Assembly (NCBI GenBank): GCA_017454565.1
Contig: JAFTCS010000260.1
Coordinates: 1 to 10,389, forward strand
Source: Clostridia bacterium
Lineage (GTDB): Bacteria > Bacillota > Clostridia > Oscillospirales > Acutalibacteraceae
Direction of reading: 5' to 3'
DNA length: 10,389 nucleotides
Shown here: positions 1 to 6,501 of the stretch, one piece after another
Position numbering within the stretch: the stretch's first letter is position 1
Layout: each line of letters starts with the position of its first letter
Program-made: the position numbers and the translations under genes
The notes under the pieces: generated by a model
Database searches by the model: none
The model's input: only the letters and a program-made list of their open reading frames with translations
Told to the model about the DNA's origin: nothing

Positions 1-11
1 AAAAGTTTCGC

Positions 12-29
12 CCGCCTTTTCAAAGGCGG
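12..29. repeat. Perfect 8-bp inverted repeat (hairpin)
   Basis: CCGCCTTT (12-19) is the exact reverse complement of AAAGGCGG (22-29), separated by two bases. Read on the minus strand it is followed by a short interrupted T-run at positions 8-1, so it could act as a weak terminator for minus-strand transcription. It sits 14 bp from the interspersed repeat and may belong to the same composite element. Confidence 0.5.
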
Positions 30-43
30 CAGGGTGCAGGGGT

Positions 44-103
44 GCGGGTCTCCAGTGGAGACCTCTGCGCAGCAGAAGCACCGACCGAGCCGACAGGCGA
101 GAC
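44..103 (+). repeat. Interspersed intergenic repeat, copy 1
   Basis: This 60-bp segment matches 8682-8741 in the same orientation with 56 of 60 identical bases; the four differences are single substitutions. It contains two inverted repeats: GGTCTCC (47-53) against GGAGACC (57-63) around a 3-base gap, and TCTGC/GCAGA around GCA just after it. It is GC-rich compared with the AT-rich intergenic DNA elsewhere in the window. It lies about 100 bp downstream of the minus-strand protease stop codon. Short frames across it are arginine-rich and look like repeat-derived noise rather than protein. A dispersed extragenic palindromic element is the likeliest reading; the family name is unknown to me. Confidence 0.8.
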
Positions 104-109
104 CAGAGT

Positions 110-163
110 CCCTGCCCGCACTCCGCAGAGTGCGGAACACTTAATACTATAAGCTGGGCAGGG
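110..163. repeat. Nested inverted repeats downstream of the protease gene
   Basis: CCGCACTC (116-123) and GAGTGCGG (128-135) form a perfect 8-bp hairpin with a CGCA loop. An outer pair, CCCTGCCC (110-117) and GGGCAGGG (156-163), is also perfectly complementary and partly shares bases with the inner stem, so together they could fold as one branched structure. No T-run follows on either strand, which argues against a simple terminator. Confidence 0.5.
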
Positions 164-171
164 GTCCCCCT

Positions 172-211
172 ACTAACGGTTAGTTAATAAAGTAACCCGC
201 CGCCGTTACTT
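172..211 (-). terminator. Possible terminator hairpin at the protease stop codon
   Basis: AAGTAAC (190-196) pairs with GTTACTT (205-211) across an 8-base GC-rich loop; the stem overlaps the stop codon of the S8 protease. On the minus strand it is followed by TATTAACT, a poor T-tract, then by the near-palindrome ACTAAC-G-GTTAGT (172-184). It could end the protease transcript, but the stem is short and AT-rich, so the call is weak. Confidence 0.35.
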
Positions 212-3200
212 CTTATTGACATTCTTGCGGATAGTAAAGATAGCAGCGCTCACTAACAGCATCACACCAACGAACGTCAGTGCGTACATGGGCTTATCCT
301 GATCTTCCTCCGCGTGGTGAGTGACAGCAGACTTTTCGCTCTCTTCACCCGATTCTTCCCCGCTCTCCTCAGGATACACACCGTTGAATGTCACCGTTTG
401 TTCGGCTTTGTAGTCAAGCGCGTCCCAGAATATGCTTACGATATACTGATCCTGTTCAAGCACATATTCACTGCCCGCAGTGACCCGCGCATTGTAGTAG
501 TCCGGCTCAAGGCCCTCAAAGACGATCATTCCGTTCTTATCGGCAGTTTTTGTATTGCCGTCAATAGATACCGAAATGCCTCTTGCCGGTTTTCCGTTCT
601 GGTCAACAAACACAAATTCGGCAGTACCGTATTCTATCACATCCGCTATCCTCACACTTGACGCATTACCCGAGAAATCAACCGCCTTATAGGCTATCTT
701 CTGGTCGGATACCTTATTCTGCCATGTTGTGGTATTGACCGAAAGCTTCCTCAGCTCACCCTGCAAGCCGGTAATGTCATAGCGGAAAACATAGCTCCCG
801 TCGTCGTTGTCGGTCTCTTCGATAAGTACACAGCTTTCCGGTTCAATGTAACCTGCGTTTATCATGTCACGGATGTTATCTATGTAATCGTACTTGTCGT
901 TCTTTTTGTCATAGGCTGTGGCATACAGCTCAAAGCCGTTAATTCCGTTTTCATCACTGGCCTGAAGTTCAAGAATGATCCTTCCCTCTTCGGTATGCGT
1001 CAGGGTGCTCATTATGACGGGAGACTTACTGTCCAGTTCAAATATAACGGAAGTATACTGAGGCTCGCTCAATGTGCCGTCAGCTTTTTTTGTCCTTGCA
1101 GACAGCTCGTATTTGTAGCTGCCGGCGGTCAGCTTTGAAAATGCCTCTCTCAGTCCTTTGGTGCGGTCGGTAAGCTGCACAAACGGATGAACACCCTTGT
1201 GGCGGTATGAGGAATACGCACCCAGATCCTCTGAATAGAGCTGCTTTCCTGAGGCGTCATATATCCTGACGGTAAGCTCGTAAAGATCCCTTAGTGTATA
1301 AAGATCGGGAAGAATGACCGCACCGCTGTAGGAGCTGTCATCCTCCATACATCTTATTGAATCTCTTGAAAAGAGCAGCCTGTCTCCGCTCAGCTGAAGC
1401 TCGGACGATCTGTACGCGCTGCCCTTGTAGCCCACTGCAGTGTAGGAGCTGCTCAGTCCGGATAAGGATTTTTCATTATCGTAGATCGTACTGTCAAACA
1501 CAGGGCTGCTCTCCGGTGTACCAAAGAATCCCGAAAACGGCAGGGAAAGTACCGCACCGTTCTGATCTTTCACAAACGTATAACCGTCCAGCCAGAAACC
1601 GCAGGGAAATGACGTTTTCAGTGCATCAAGCCTGTCTCCGTTTATTTTTAGCACTGCGGAAATCTGTGCGCTCTCTCCGGCTTCAAGATTCAGCGAGTCG
1701 ATCTCCCTGTCATCTGAAAACCACTGTATAGTTGAATAAGGTTTCAGGTCAGCAGGTTTCATAGTGTTAAACAGTCTGCCCTTGCCGTCATCCTTCTCCT
1801 TGTCCGTCTGAAGTGCGTAGGAAAGAATGTATGTCCTTTCTTCATCACTGATATTCGTCAGTGTGAATGTCAGTAAATATTCTCCGTTCTCGCCGTCTCC
1901 TAATTCAAGCGCTGTCAGTTCATCACCGCCGGTAGTAAGATAAGCACCGTTCGTAAGAGCAGCCCTGAGGTTTATCAGACCGAAGCCCTGCTGCCTTGGA
2001 GAACAGTAAAGCTCTCCGTCAGTCTTTATAGGCTGAGCACTGCTCATAAGAATGTCCTGAGCGATATGTGAAAGTCTCACTCTGCTCACACCTGCGGGGT
2101 ACAGTTCTCTGAGGTACTGCATAATTACCGTCACAGCCCCCGAAACGCACGGAGCAGCCGATGACGTTCCGCTTATGAAAGCGTCCTCGCCCCGTGAAGG
2201 CACCGCAAGGATATTTTCACCTGGGGCGACAACCCTTGCGCCTATGCCCTGACTGTCGGATGCACAGTAGGAAGTAAAGGGCGTTACCGATTTTTCGGCT
2301 CCGCTTTCAACAGGATCGCCCGAAAGAGTTATGTCAAAGGTATCATTCTCAGGTCTTTGCAGCAGGAAAGAGCCAATATCCCCCTCAAGCCCGACAACGG
2401 GTATGTCCTGAGCAATTTTGAGAGCATCGGTGGTTCCGCCGTTCACAAGAAGAATAGCGGAAACGTCTCTGGCGACGGCAAACTCAAAGGCTTTGTCAAG
2501 ATCATCGGTCTGTCCCACATTCAGGATAAGCGTTTTGTCAGTCATTTCCTTGTCCTTGAAGCCCTCTTTGGCGGTAAAGGAATCAATATAGATATACTTG
2601 TTGTTCTGAACAAAAACCGGCTCCTTTTCCGGTTCGTCTCCGGATGTCTCCGGAATATCGGAATTATCGCCCGTTATTGATACCTTGCTTTCCTGTAACG
2701 GCTCCTCAGTCACTTCCGTGACAACGCTTGTTTCTTCGCCTGTACTGCTTTCATCGGAGCTTTCGTCAGCCGGAACCGATCCTGTGCTGCTCTCTTCCGG
2801 CTCCTCAATAAGCTCTGTGTAGCTTATTATCTTTGAGAGCTTGTTTTTGTTGAGGTTCGTGTAATATATTTTTTTGTCTCCTATCGTAATGTACCTTCTG
2901 AATGTTATAGGCACACTCACAGACCCCACTGTGACCGCGCCGCCGTCCTCAAATAGAGTGTTCTCAGCGGAATAGAAAATATCAGAGGTCGAAAGCGTTT
3001 CGGACAGCTCATAACCGTTATAGCCGCCGTTGCCCGCAGCACCCGAAACAACAACGCCCATTTTCGAGAGATTGGAGAAAATAATGTTCAGGGTGTCGAT
3101 GTTCCTTATGCCGTCATAGCTGCCCAGGCTCAGATTGATAACATCCGCACCGAGCTTAGCGGAATCATCAAGTGCAGCAATAAGCGCTTCCGTACTGACG

Positions 3201-4294
3201 GCTATATTTCCGTCAGCACGCCTGCCGCCTGAGACCTTCATAAGCGCAAGCTGTGCTTCCGGAGCTGTACCCTTGTAAAAGAGCTTTTCATCCTCAGGGG
3301 TACTTCCAGCTGCCACGGAAGCCACAGCCGTTCCGTGGAAAAGACTGTCATCAAAGGTATTGCTGTCATTTTCTGCATAGTCATAGGCAAAAACGATCTT
3401 AGGACTGACGTACACCTGAGCAGCGCCCTTTTCCTCAGCAGCATTGAAGCGCACGTTTTTATAAAGACCGTTAATGATATCACCGCTCACTGCATTCGTT
3501 TCCGGATACCTTGCAAAGACGCTGTTATTGACGTCAAACTCGCTGTCTATCACTGAGATCAGCATACCGCTGCCTGTGAAACCAACCTCGCTGTCCATGC
3601 CGATAAGTGAATCATACACTTCAAGGTACCGTTTCAGATTTGCTCTTGCGGCGGCTGTTTCCGGGTCTGTGTCGTCACCGTTTTCGTCATTATTTTCCTG
3701 CTCATCTCCGGTTTTGTCTTCGTCCCGGCTTTCTTCATTATTTGCCGGTGCCTCTTCTCCCGGAGCGTCATCCATGAAGAACATATCGTCATACAGTACG
3801 CTCACCGAAGCCACACCGTTGATACTTTTCAGCTTCTGCATAGAGCTGAGGGGAGCTTTCACGGTCAAGCCGTTTATAACGGCGGAAAATGTCAGACTGC
3901 TTTCAAGGTCTGACTTCGGCACCAGTTTCTTGATGCTAGCCTTTGCTACGGCCTGACTTTTCTTCACTGCATCACACGCCGACTTGCCGCTTTCGGAAAG
4001 TATGTAATCCCTCATACTGCCGTAGCTGTTCGGTGAGACAGAGAAGTACTCTGCAAGCGACTTTTCTTTGAGTGTTACCAGAAAAGTCACGCTTTCGTCC
4101 GTACTCTTTTCGTCATCGTCCTTTTTGGGCTGAGGGTCAGGCTCGGAGCGCTCAACTATATTCTTATCTGACTTACTGACCTCATTCCTTGCAGTATGCT
4201 TGCTTTGCACCAATCTTGAATTTATTATCGGCAGCACGATCACGGCTGATGTCAGCAGGACAGCGATCATAGCAAGCCAAAAGCTTTTTTTCAT
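206..4294 (-). CDS. Large membrane-anchored S8 subtilisin-like protease (C5a peptidase/lactocepin type)
   Basis: This 1362-residue protein is an exported serine endopeptidase, expected on the outer face of the membrane. Residues 1-27 form a signal peptide or N-terminal anchor (KK then a hydrophobic run). Residues 68-172 resemble an I9-type propeptide, and 175-213 is an acidic linker. The catalytic triad is visible: Asp250 in SVIDSEFD, His320 in FHGTAVAS and Ser711 in SGTSSAAP, with the oxyanion Asn422 in GNGG. A PA-like domain (about 570-655) is inserted between His and Ser, as in the C5a peptidase family. It is preceded by an unusual acidic, Ser/Glu/Thr-rich stretch (497-560). Beyond the catalytic domain come Fn3-like beta-sandwich regions (about 780-1215), a carboxypeptidase-regulatory/SpaA-like fold (1223-1285), an EESGEESGEES linker and a C-terminal hydrophobic helix (1337-1355) ending in RKNVNKK. 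No LPXTG motif precedes this helix. The start has an AAGGGG ribosome binding site six bases upstream. It lies 29 bp after the YdcF-like gene, so the two are probably cotranscribed. The substrate is unknown. Confidence 0.93.
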   Translation of the reverse strand: MKKSFWLAMIAVLLTSAVIVLPIINSRLVQSKHTARNEVSKSDKNIVERSEPDPQPKKDDDEKSTDESVTFLVTLKEKSLAEYFSVSPNSYGSMRDYILSESGKSACDAVKKSQAVAKASIKKLVPKSDLESSLTFSAVINGLTVKAPLSSMQKLKSINGVASVSVLYDDMFFMDDAPGEEAPANNEESRDEDKTGDEQENNDENGDDTDPETAAARANLKRYLEVYDSLIGMDSEVGFTGSGMLISVIDSEFDVNNSVFARYPETNAVSGDIINGLYKNVRFNAAEEKGAAQVYVSPKIVFAYDYAENDSNTFDDSLFHGTAVASVAAGSTPEDEKLFYKGTAPEAQLALMKVSGGRRADGNIAVSTEALIAALDDSAKLGADVINLSLGSYDGIRNIDTLNIIFSNLSKMGVVVSGAAGNGGYNGYELSETLSTSDIFYSAENTLFEDGGAVTVGSVSVPITFRRYITIGDKKIYYTNLNKNKLSKIISYTELIEEPEESSTGSVPADESSDESSTGEETSVVTEVTEEPLQESKVSITGDNSDIPETSGDEPEKEPVFVQNNKYIYIDSFTAKEGFKDKEMTDKTLILNVGQTDDLDKAFEFAVARDVSAILLVNGGTTDALKIAQDIPVVGLEGDIGSFLLQRPENDTFDITLSGDPVESGAEKSVTPFTSYCASDSQGIGARVVAPGENILAVPSRGEDAFISGTSSAAPCVSGAVTVIMQYLRELYPAGVSRVRLSHIAQDILMSSAQPIKTDGELYCSPRQQGFGLINLRAALTNGAYLTTGGDELTALELGDGENGEYLLTFTLTNISDEERTYILSYALQTDKEKDDGKGRLFNTMKPADLKPYSTIQWFSDDREIDSLNLEAGESAQISAVLKINGDRLDALKTSFPCGFWLDGYTFVKDQNGAVLSLPFSGFFGTPESSPVFDSTIYDNEKSLSGLSSSYTAVGYKGSAYRSSELQLSGDRLLFSRDSIRCMEDDSSYSGAVILPDLYTLRDLYELTVRIYDASGKQLYSEDLGAYSSYRHKGVHPFVQLTDRTKGLREAFSKLTAGSYKYELSARTKKADGTLSEPQYTSVIFELDSKSPVIMSTLTHTEEGRIILELQASDENGINGFELYATAYDKKNDKYDYIDNIRDMINAGYIEPESCVLIEETDNDDGSYVFRYDITGLQGELRKLSVNTTTWQNKVSDQKIAYKAVDFSGNASSVRIADVIEYGTAEFVFVDQNGKPARGISVSIDGNTKTADKNGMIVFEGLEPDYYNARVTAGSEYVLEQDQYIVSIFWDALDYKAEQTVTFNGVYPEESGEESGEESEKSAVTHHAEEDQDKPMYALTFVGVMLLVSAAIFTIRKNVNKK

Positions 4295-4323
4295 TTTGTT
4301 CCCCTTCGTTTCACACTCATATA

Positions 4324-5097
4324 CTACGGAAAAATAAAGCCCGCCGTTATTGCAAGCAGCTCTCTTGTGGTAAAGTTGGCAAGAAGGAAGCCGGGAGTAT
4401 CCGCACTTACGGCGCCGCTGTGAAAGCCGTACTTTTCAGCAGTCATTGAAGCTCTGAACTGATGAAAGCCATCCGTAACAATTGCAAGCTCCCTGCTAAG
4501 ACCCTCTTTTTCTATAATATCGCCTGAAAAGCGTATATTTTCATCCGTATTGGTAGACTTGTCCTCCATAAAGATCCTGTCGGGGGATATACCTTTTGCC
4601 ACCAGCTCACTATACATGCACTGAGCCTCGCTTATGTTTTCATGGTTGCCCTGACCGCCCGACACGATACATCTTGCATGTGGATGCTCTTTCAGATAAC
4701 CGGCAGCCGCACCTATCCTCCTGCTGAGCATAAGAGACGGTCTGTCTCCGTTTACCTGACACCCCAGCACGACCACAGTAGCATCCTCAGCTGCCGGACG
4801 CATTGAATATGAAAGCATCAGGCACAGTACCACAAGAATGTACAGACCTACGGCCCCCATTATCCCGAAAAGGGCGTTTGTTATGTATCTTGCTTTTTTA
4901 TTTTTTCTGAGCTTTCTGAGCACCGACAAAAGCTTTGGCCAGAATGCAGCGCACAGTCCTGCGGCTGTGAAAAACAATGTACCGGTCACACTGCCGATAT
5001 TTATTATCATCGAGTCTGCGTACCACCATATCATCCCTGCAGAAGCGATAATAATCACAAGCCGTACTATCCTTCCCCACATGCTCATTTTTGACAT
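4324..5097 (-). CDS. YdcF/SanA-like membrane protein (DUF218)
   Basis: This 257-residue protein has three hydrophobic segments (about 9-27, 32-53 and 72-96), a basic loop between the second and third (RKLRKNKKAR), and a C-terminal DUF218 domain (about 105-240). Family motifs are clear: VVVLGCQV (108-115), SGGQG (146-150), Glu157 in SEAQC, the MEDKSTNTDEN block (177-187) and VTDGFHQFRA (207-216), with His212. Members of this family, such as SanA and YdcF, are linked to envelope functions, but the biochemical activity is poorly defined. AAAAGGA (5106-5112) lies eight bases before the chosen ATG. Met4 and Met6 are possible alternative starts, with Met4 also spaced well from AAAGG. A good promoter at 5148-5176 precedes it, and the S8 protease gene follows after 29 bp, so the two form a likely operon. 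Confidence 0.87.
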   Translation of the reverse strand: MSKMSMWGRIVRLVIIIASAGMIWWYADSMIINIGSVTGTLFFTAAGLCAAFWPKLLSVLRKLRKNKKARYITNALFGIMGAVGLYILVVLCLMLSYSMRPAAEDATVVVLGCQVNGDRPSLMLSRRIGAAAGYLKEHPHARCIVSGGQGNHENISEAQCMYSELVAKGISPDRIFMEDKSTNTDENIRFSGDIIEKEGLSRELAIVTDGFHQFRASMTAEKYGFHSGAVSADTPGFLLANFTTRELLAITAGFIFP

Positions 5098-5147
5098 CCT
5101 TTCTGTCCTTTTCCCTGAAACAAAAAATTATATAGAAAACCATAGTA

Positions 5148-5176
5148 ATTGTATCACTTACCACACCTAAAGTCAA
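5148..5176 (-). promoter_or_regulatory. Sigma-A-type promoter for the YdcF-protease operon
   Basis: On the minus strand TTGACT (5176-5171) is followed by exactly 17 bases and TACAAT (5153-5148). Both boxes match the consensus at five of six positions. Transcription would start near 5141, giving an untranslated leader of about 44 bases that contains the AAAAGGA ribosome binding site. A second -10-like TATAAT at 5132-5127 lacks a good -35 box. Confidence 0.7.
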
Positions 5177-5185
5177 CACAAGCCA

Positions 5186-5671
5186 TCAGAACGCCCTGAA
5201 AAACGGCATATCCGGCGGAAAAAAGGTGCAGAACAGGAAGGCGAAAAATATCGTCCCGAAAGAGATGATCAGCGGGATAAAAAATATCTCTGTCCGCTTT
5301 CCGGAACGATATATAACATACTGCAGCAGCTCGCTCAGTGTCAGGCAAAGGAATATCAGACCAAGCCGCTTCCATCCGCCTGTATAATAAAACGTGCAAA
5401 GAGCCGTACACGAACCGGTCACGAAAACGATCAGAGCCATTATTCTGGCACAAACGAAGCGCAGCAGGTGCGGTCTGAACCACGAAAGCTCTATGAAGCT
5501 CCACATGATAAAAACCAGACCAAAGGGCTTCACTATCTCCCACGGACTTTGCCGCACCGTTGAGATCAGCATACTCCATGCGGAGTGGCCGGACGCTTCG
5601 TATGAGATGTGCAGCACAAAGCCGCAGAGGAAAACCGAGATTACGCTTATGGGCAGTGCAGGCTTTTTCAT
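5186..5671 (-). CDS. Five-helix membrane protein, DUF6512-like
   Basis: This 161-residue protein is almost entirely hydrophobic, with segments at about 6-23, 49-64, 70-95, 102-121 and 129-152. The N-terminal pattern G-x(2)-LH-x(2)-YEASG followed by a short loop, S-x-WE and a Pro (residues 17-49) resembles DUF6512, a membrane family of Clostridia with no known function; this assignment is from memory of the family pattern. The start at 5671 has GGAG nine bases upstream. A second minus-strand frame covers the whole gene (5705-5154), but it lacks membrane periodicity and any family likeness, so I treat it as a shadow. The gene lies 75 bp after the small tail-anchored protein gene and 88 bp before the YdcF gene, which has its own promoter. 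Confidence 0.75.
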   Translation of the reverse strand: MKKPALPISVISVFLCGFVLHISYEASGHSAWSMLISTVRQSPWEIVKPFGLVFIMWSFIELSWFRPHLLRFVCARIMALIVFVTGSCTALCTFYYTGGWKRLGLIFLCLTLSELLQYVIYRSGKRTEIFFIPLIISFGTIFFAFLFCTFFPPDMPFFRAF

Positions 5672-5704
5672 TCAGATCATCTCCGGTGGCAGGAGTCTTT
5701 GTCA

Positions 5705-5710
5705 ATTATA
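5705..5710 (-). promoter_or_regulatory. Possible -10 box upstream of the DUF6512-like gene
   Basis: A perfect TATAAT lies on the minus strand 34 bp before the start codon, in the 75-bp gap between genes. No convincing -35 box stands 16-18 bases upstream. The box lies between the arms of a 6-bp inverted repeat, GGAGTC (5692-5697) and GACTCC (5712-5717). An internal promoter is possible but the support is limited. Confidence 0.35.
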
Positions 5711-5746
5711 TGACTCCGTTCACCGTTAAATGCGCGTCCTGAGCAA

Positions 5747-6007
5747 TTATCTTGCTAGCATGGAAATGACGAAACCGAGCACTGCACCCAGAGACACAAG
5801 CAGCACATAAGCCGCTATTTTTTTTGGTGCCGGCATCTTTACTGCTGAGGGCGCGTCCATTCCCCTCAGCATCTTCTTTGCCTCGCGCTCCAGCACAGAC
5901 CTCTGTGCAGAGGCGTATTCCGGACGGATCATTAAAATTGCACGTTCATAGTATTCGTTGCCGGTGTCGTTTACCTCAATTACGCTGTGGTTTATTCCCT
6001 TTAACAT
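5747..6007 (-). CDS. Small conserved tail-anchored protein of unknown function
   Basis: The 86-residue product begins MLKGINHSVIEVNDTGNEYYERAI, a pattern I recognise from short conserved proteins in Clostridia, with no known function. A soluble N-terminal part with IRPEYA (27-32) and a charged helix (about 35-49) is followed by a proline-rich linker and one C-terminal hydrophobic helix (about 64-83) ending in LAR. This suggests a tail anchor with the N-terminal part in the cytoplasm. The frame is open up to an earlier ATG at 6061, but GGAGG lies seven bases before the ATG at 6007 and nothing similar precedes 6061, so the shorter form is preferred. It is the first gene of the minus-strand block, downstream of a -10 box at 6103-6108 and a hexamer array. 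Confidence 0.78.
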   Translation of the reverse strand: MLKGINHSVIEVNDTGNEYYERAILMIRPEYASAQRSVLEREAKKMLRGMDAPSAVKMPAPKKIAAYVLLVSLGAVLGFVISMLAR

Positions 6008-6102
6008 ACAGTCGCCTCCAATGATGTATTGTTTCAGATTAAGCCTTGACTTACTGTTCACGGATTATTCACGGGGTATTCAAAATGCGGTGATTTTTTC
6101 TT

Positions 6103-6108
6103 ATTATA
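6103..6108 (-). promoter_or_regulatory. -10 box of the tail-anchored protein gene
   Basis: A perfect minus-strand TATAAT lies about 95 bp before the start codon at 6007. The usual -35 position (6126-6131) reads TAGTTT, a poor match, and overlaps the first hexamer of the GTTGAA array. A promoter that lacks a -35 box but has binding sites there is typical of activator-dependent promoters, so this may be one; that step is inference. Confidence 0.45.
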
Positions 6109-6120
6109 CGTTCTGTAAAT

Positions 6121-6181
6121 GTTGAAAACTATGTTGAAGCAGTGGAAAACGAGGTTCAAAGTTGTTGAAAACTAAGTTGAA
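6121..6181. repeat. Phased GTTGAA hexamer array
   Basis: GTTGAA occurs exactly at 6121, 6133, 6164 and 6176, with one-mismatch variants GTGGAA at 6142 and GTTCAA at 6154. The start-to-start spacings are 12, 9, 12, 10 and 12 bases, about one helical turn each. At a larger scale the region is three imperfect direct repeats of 21-22 bp starting at 6121, 6142 and 6164. The array begins 12 bp upstream of the minus-strand -10 box at 6103-6108. Tandem hexamers spaced about one turn apart are typical of sites for OmpR/PhoB-type response regulators. An inverted GTTTTCAAC copy lies further away at 6225-6233. Confidence 0.55.
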
Positions 6182-6234
6182 ATAGTTAATAATTCAGCTT
6201 TTTCAGTGTGGAATATGGAAAAAAGTTTTCAACA

Positions 6235-6466
6235 GCAATAATATTTGTAACCTTTTGTAACTATTCTGTCGAAAGAAATAACCCCTTGTATTATTTGAAA
6301 TGTCAAGTACTTTTTAGAAAAAATATAGATAATTTTTTAAAAAGGACAAACAACTATAATATTTTATCATGCTTTGTCACAAATTGGCAGCGCTGTGTAT
6401 GCAAAAATGCAGGATTACCGTATGTTATTTTTACTGACGAATAAGCAAGTTTTTTACTGGATATTA
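6235..6466. other. AT-rich intergenic DNA with no clear gene
   Basis: This part of the 712-bp divergent region is strongly AT-rich. I see only a short direct repeat, TTGTAAC at 6245-6251 and 6255-6261, and isolated TATAAT (6355-6360) and minus-strand TTGACA (6306-6301) boxes without good partners. A 78-codon frame crossing it (6208-6444) has no ribosome binding site and no protein character. Confidence 0.6.
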
Positions 6467-6495
6467 TTGACATTTGTTTTTAAATCATGTATCAT
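6467..6495 (+). promoter_or_regulatory. Strong sigma-A promoter, candidate small RNA promoter
   Basis: TTGACA (6467-6472) is a perfect -35 box, followed by 17 bases and TATCAT (6490-6495), a five-of-six -10 box. Transcription should start near 6502, at the base of the first hairpin of the candidate RNA. It lies 225 bp before the GH31 start codon, but a terminator-like hairpin lies between them. Confidence 0.65.
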
Positions 6496-6501
6496 AATTA
6501 T

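Noticed and set aside
1284..1355. Sortase LPXTG signal or second protease domain in the large protein
   Set aside because: I searched the region before the C-terminal helix and found no LPXTG-like motif; only one catalytic triad is present in the whole protein.
5154..5705. 183-codon minus-strand frame over the DUF6512-like gene
   Set aside because: It is the same DNA in another frame, without membrane periodicity or any recognisable motif, and with a weaker start. The membrane protein frame explains the region.
6005..6061. Longer form of the tail-anchored protein starting at 6061
   Set aside because: There is no ribosome binding site before 6061, while GGAGG lies seven bases before the ATG at 6007, where the recognisable conserved sequence begins.
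6121..6185. CRISPR array
   Set aside because: The 21-22 bp repeats are imperfect and contiguous, with no spacers of constant length and no cas genes nearby.
6208..6444. 78-codon plus-strand frame in the divergent intergenic region
   Set aside because: It has no ribosome binding site, its composition follows the AT-rich DNA, and its sequence has no protein-like pattern.
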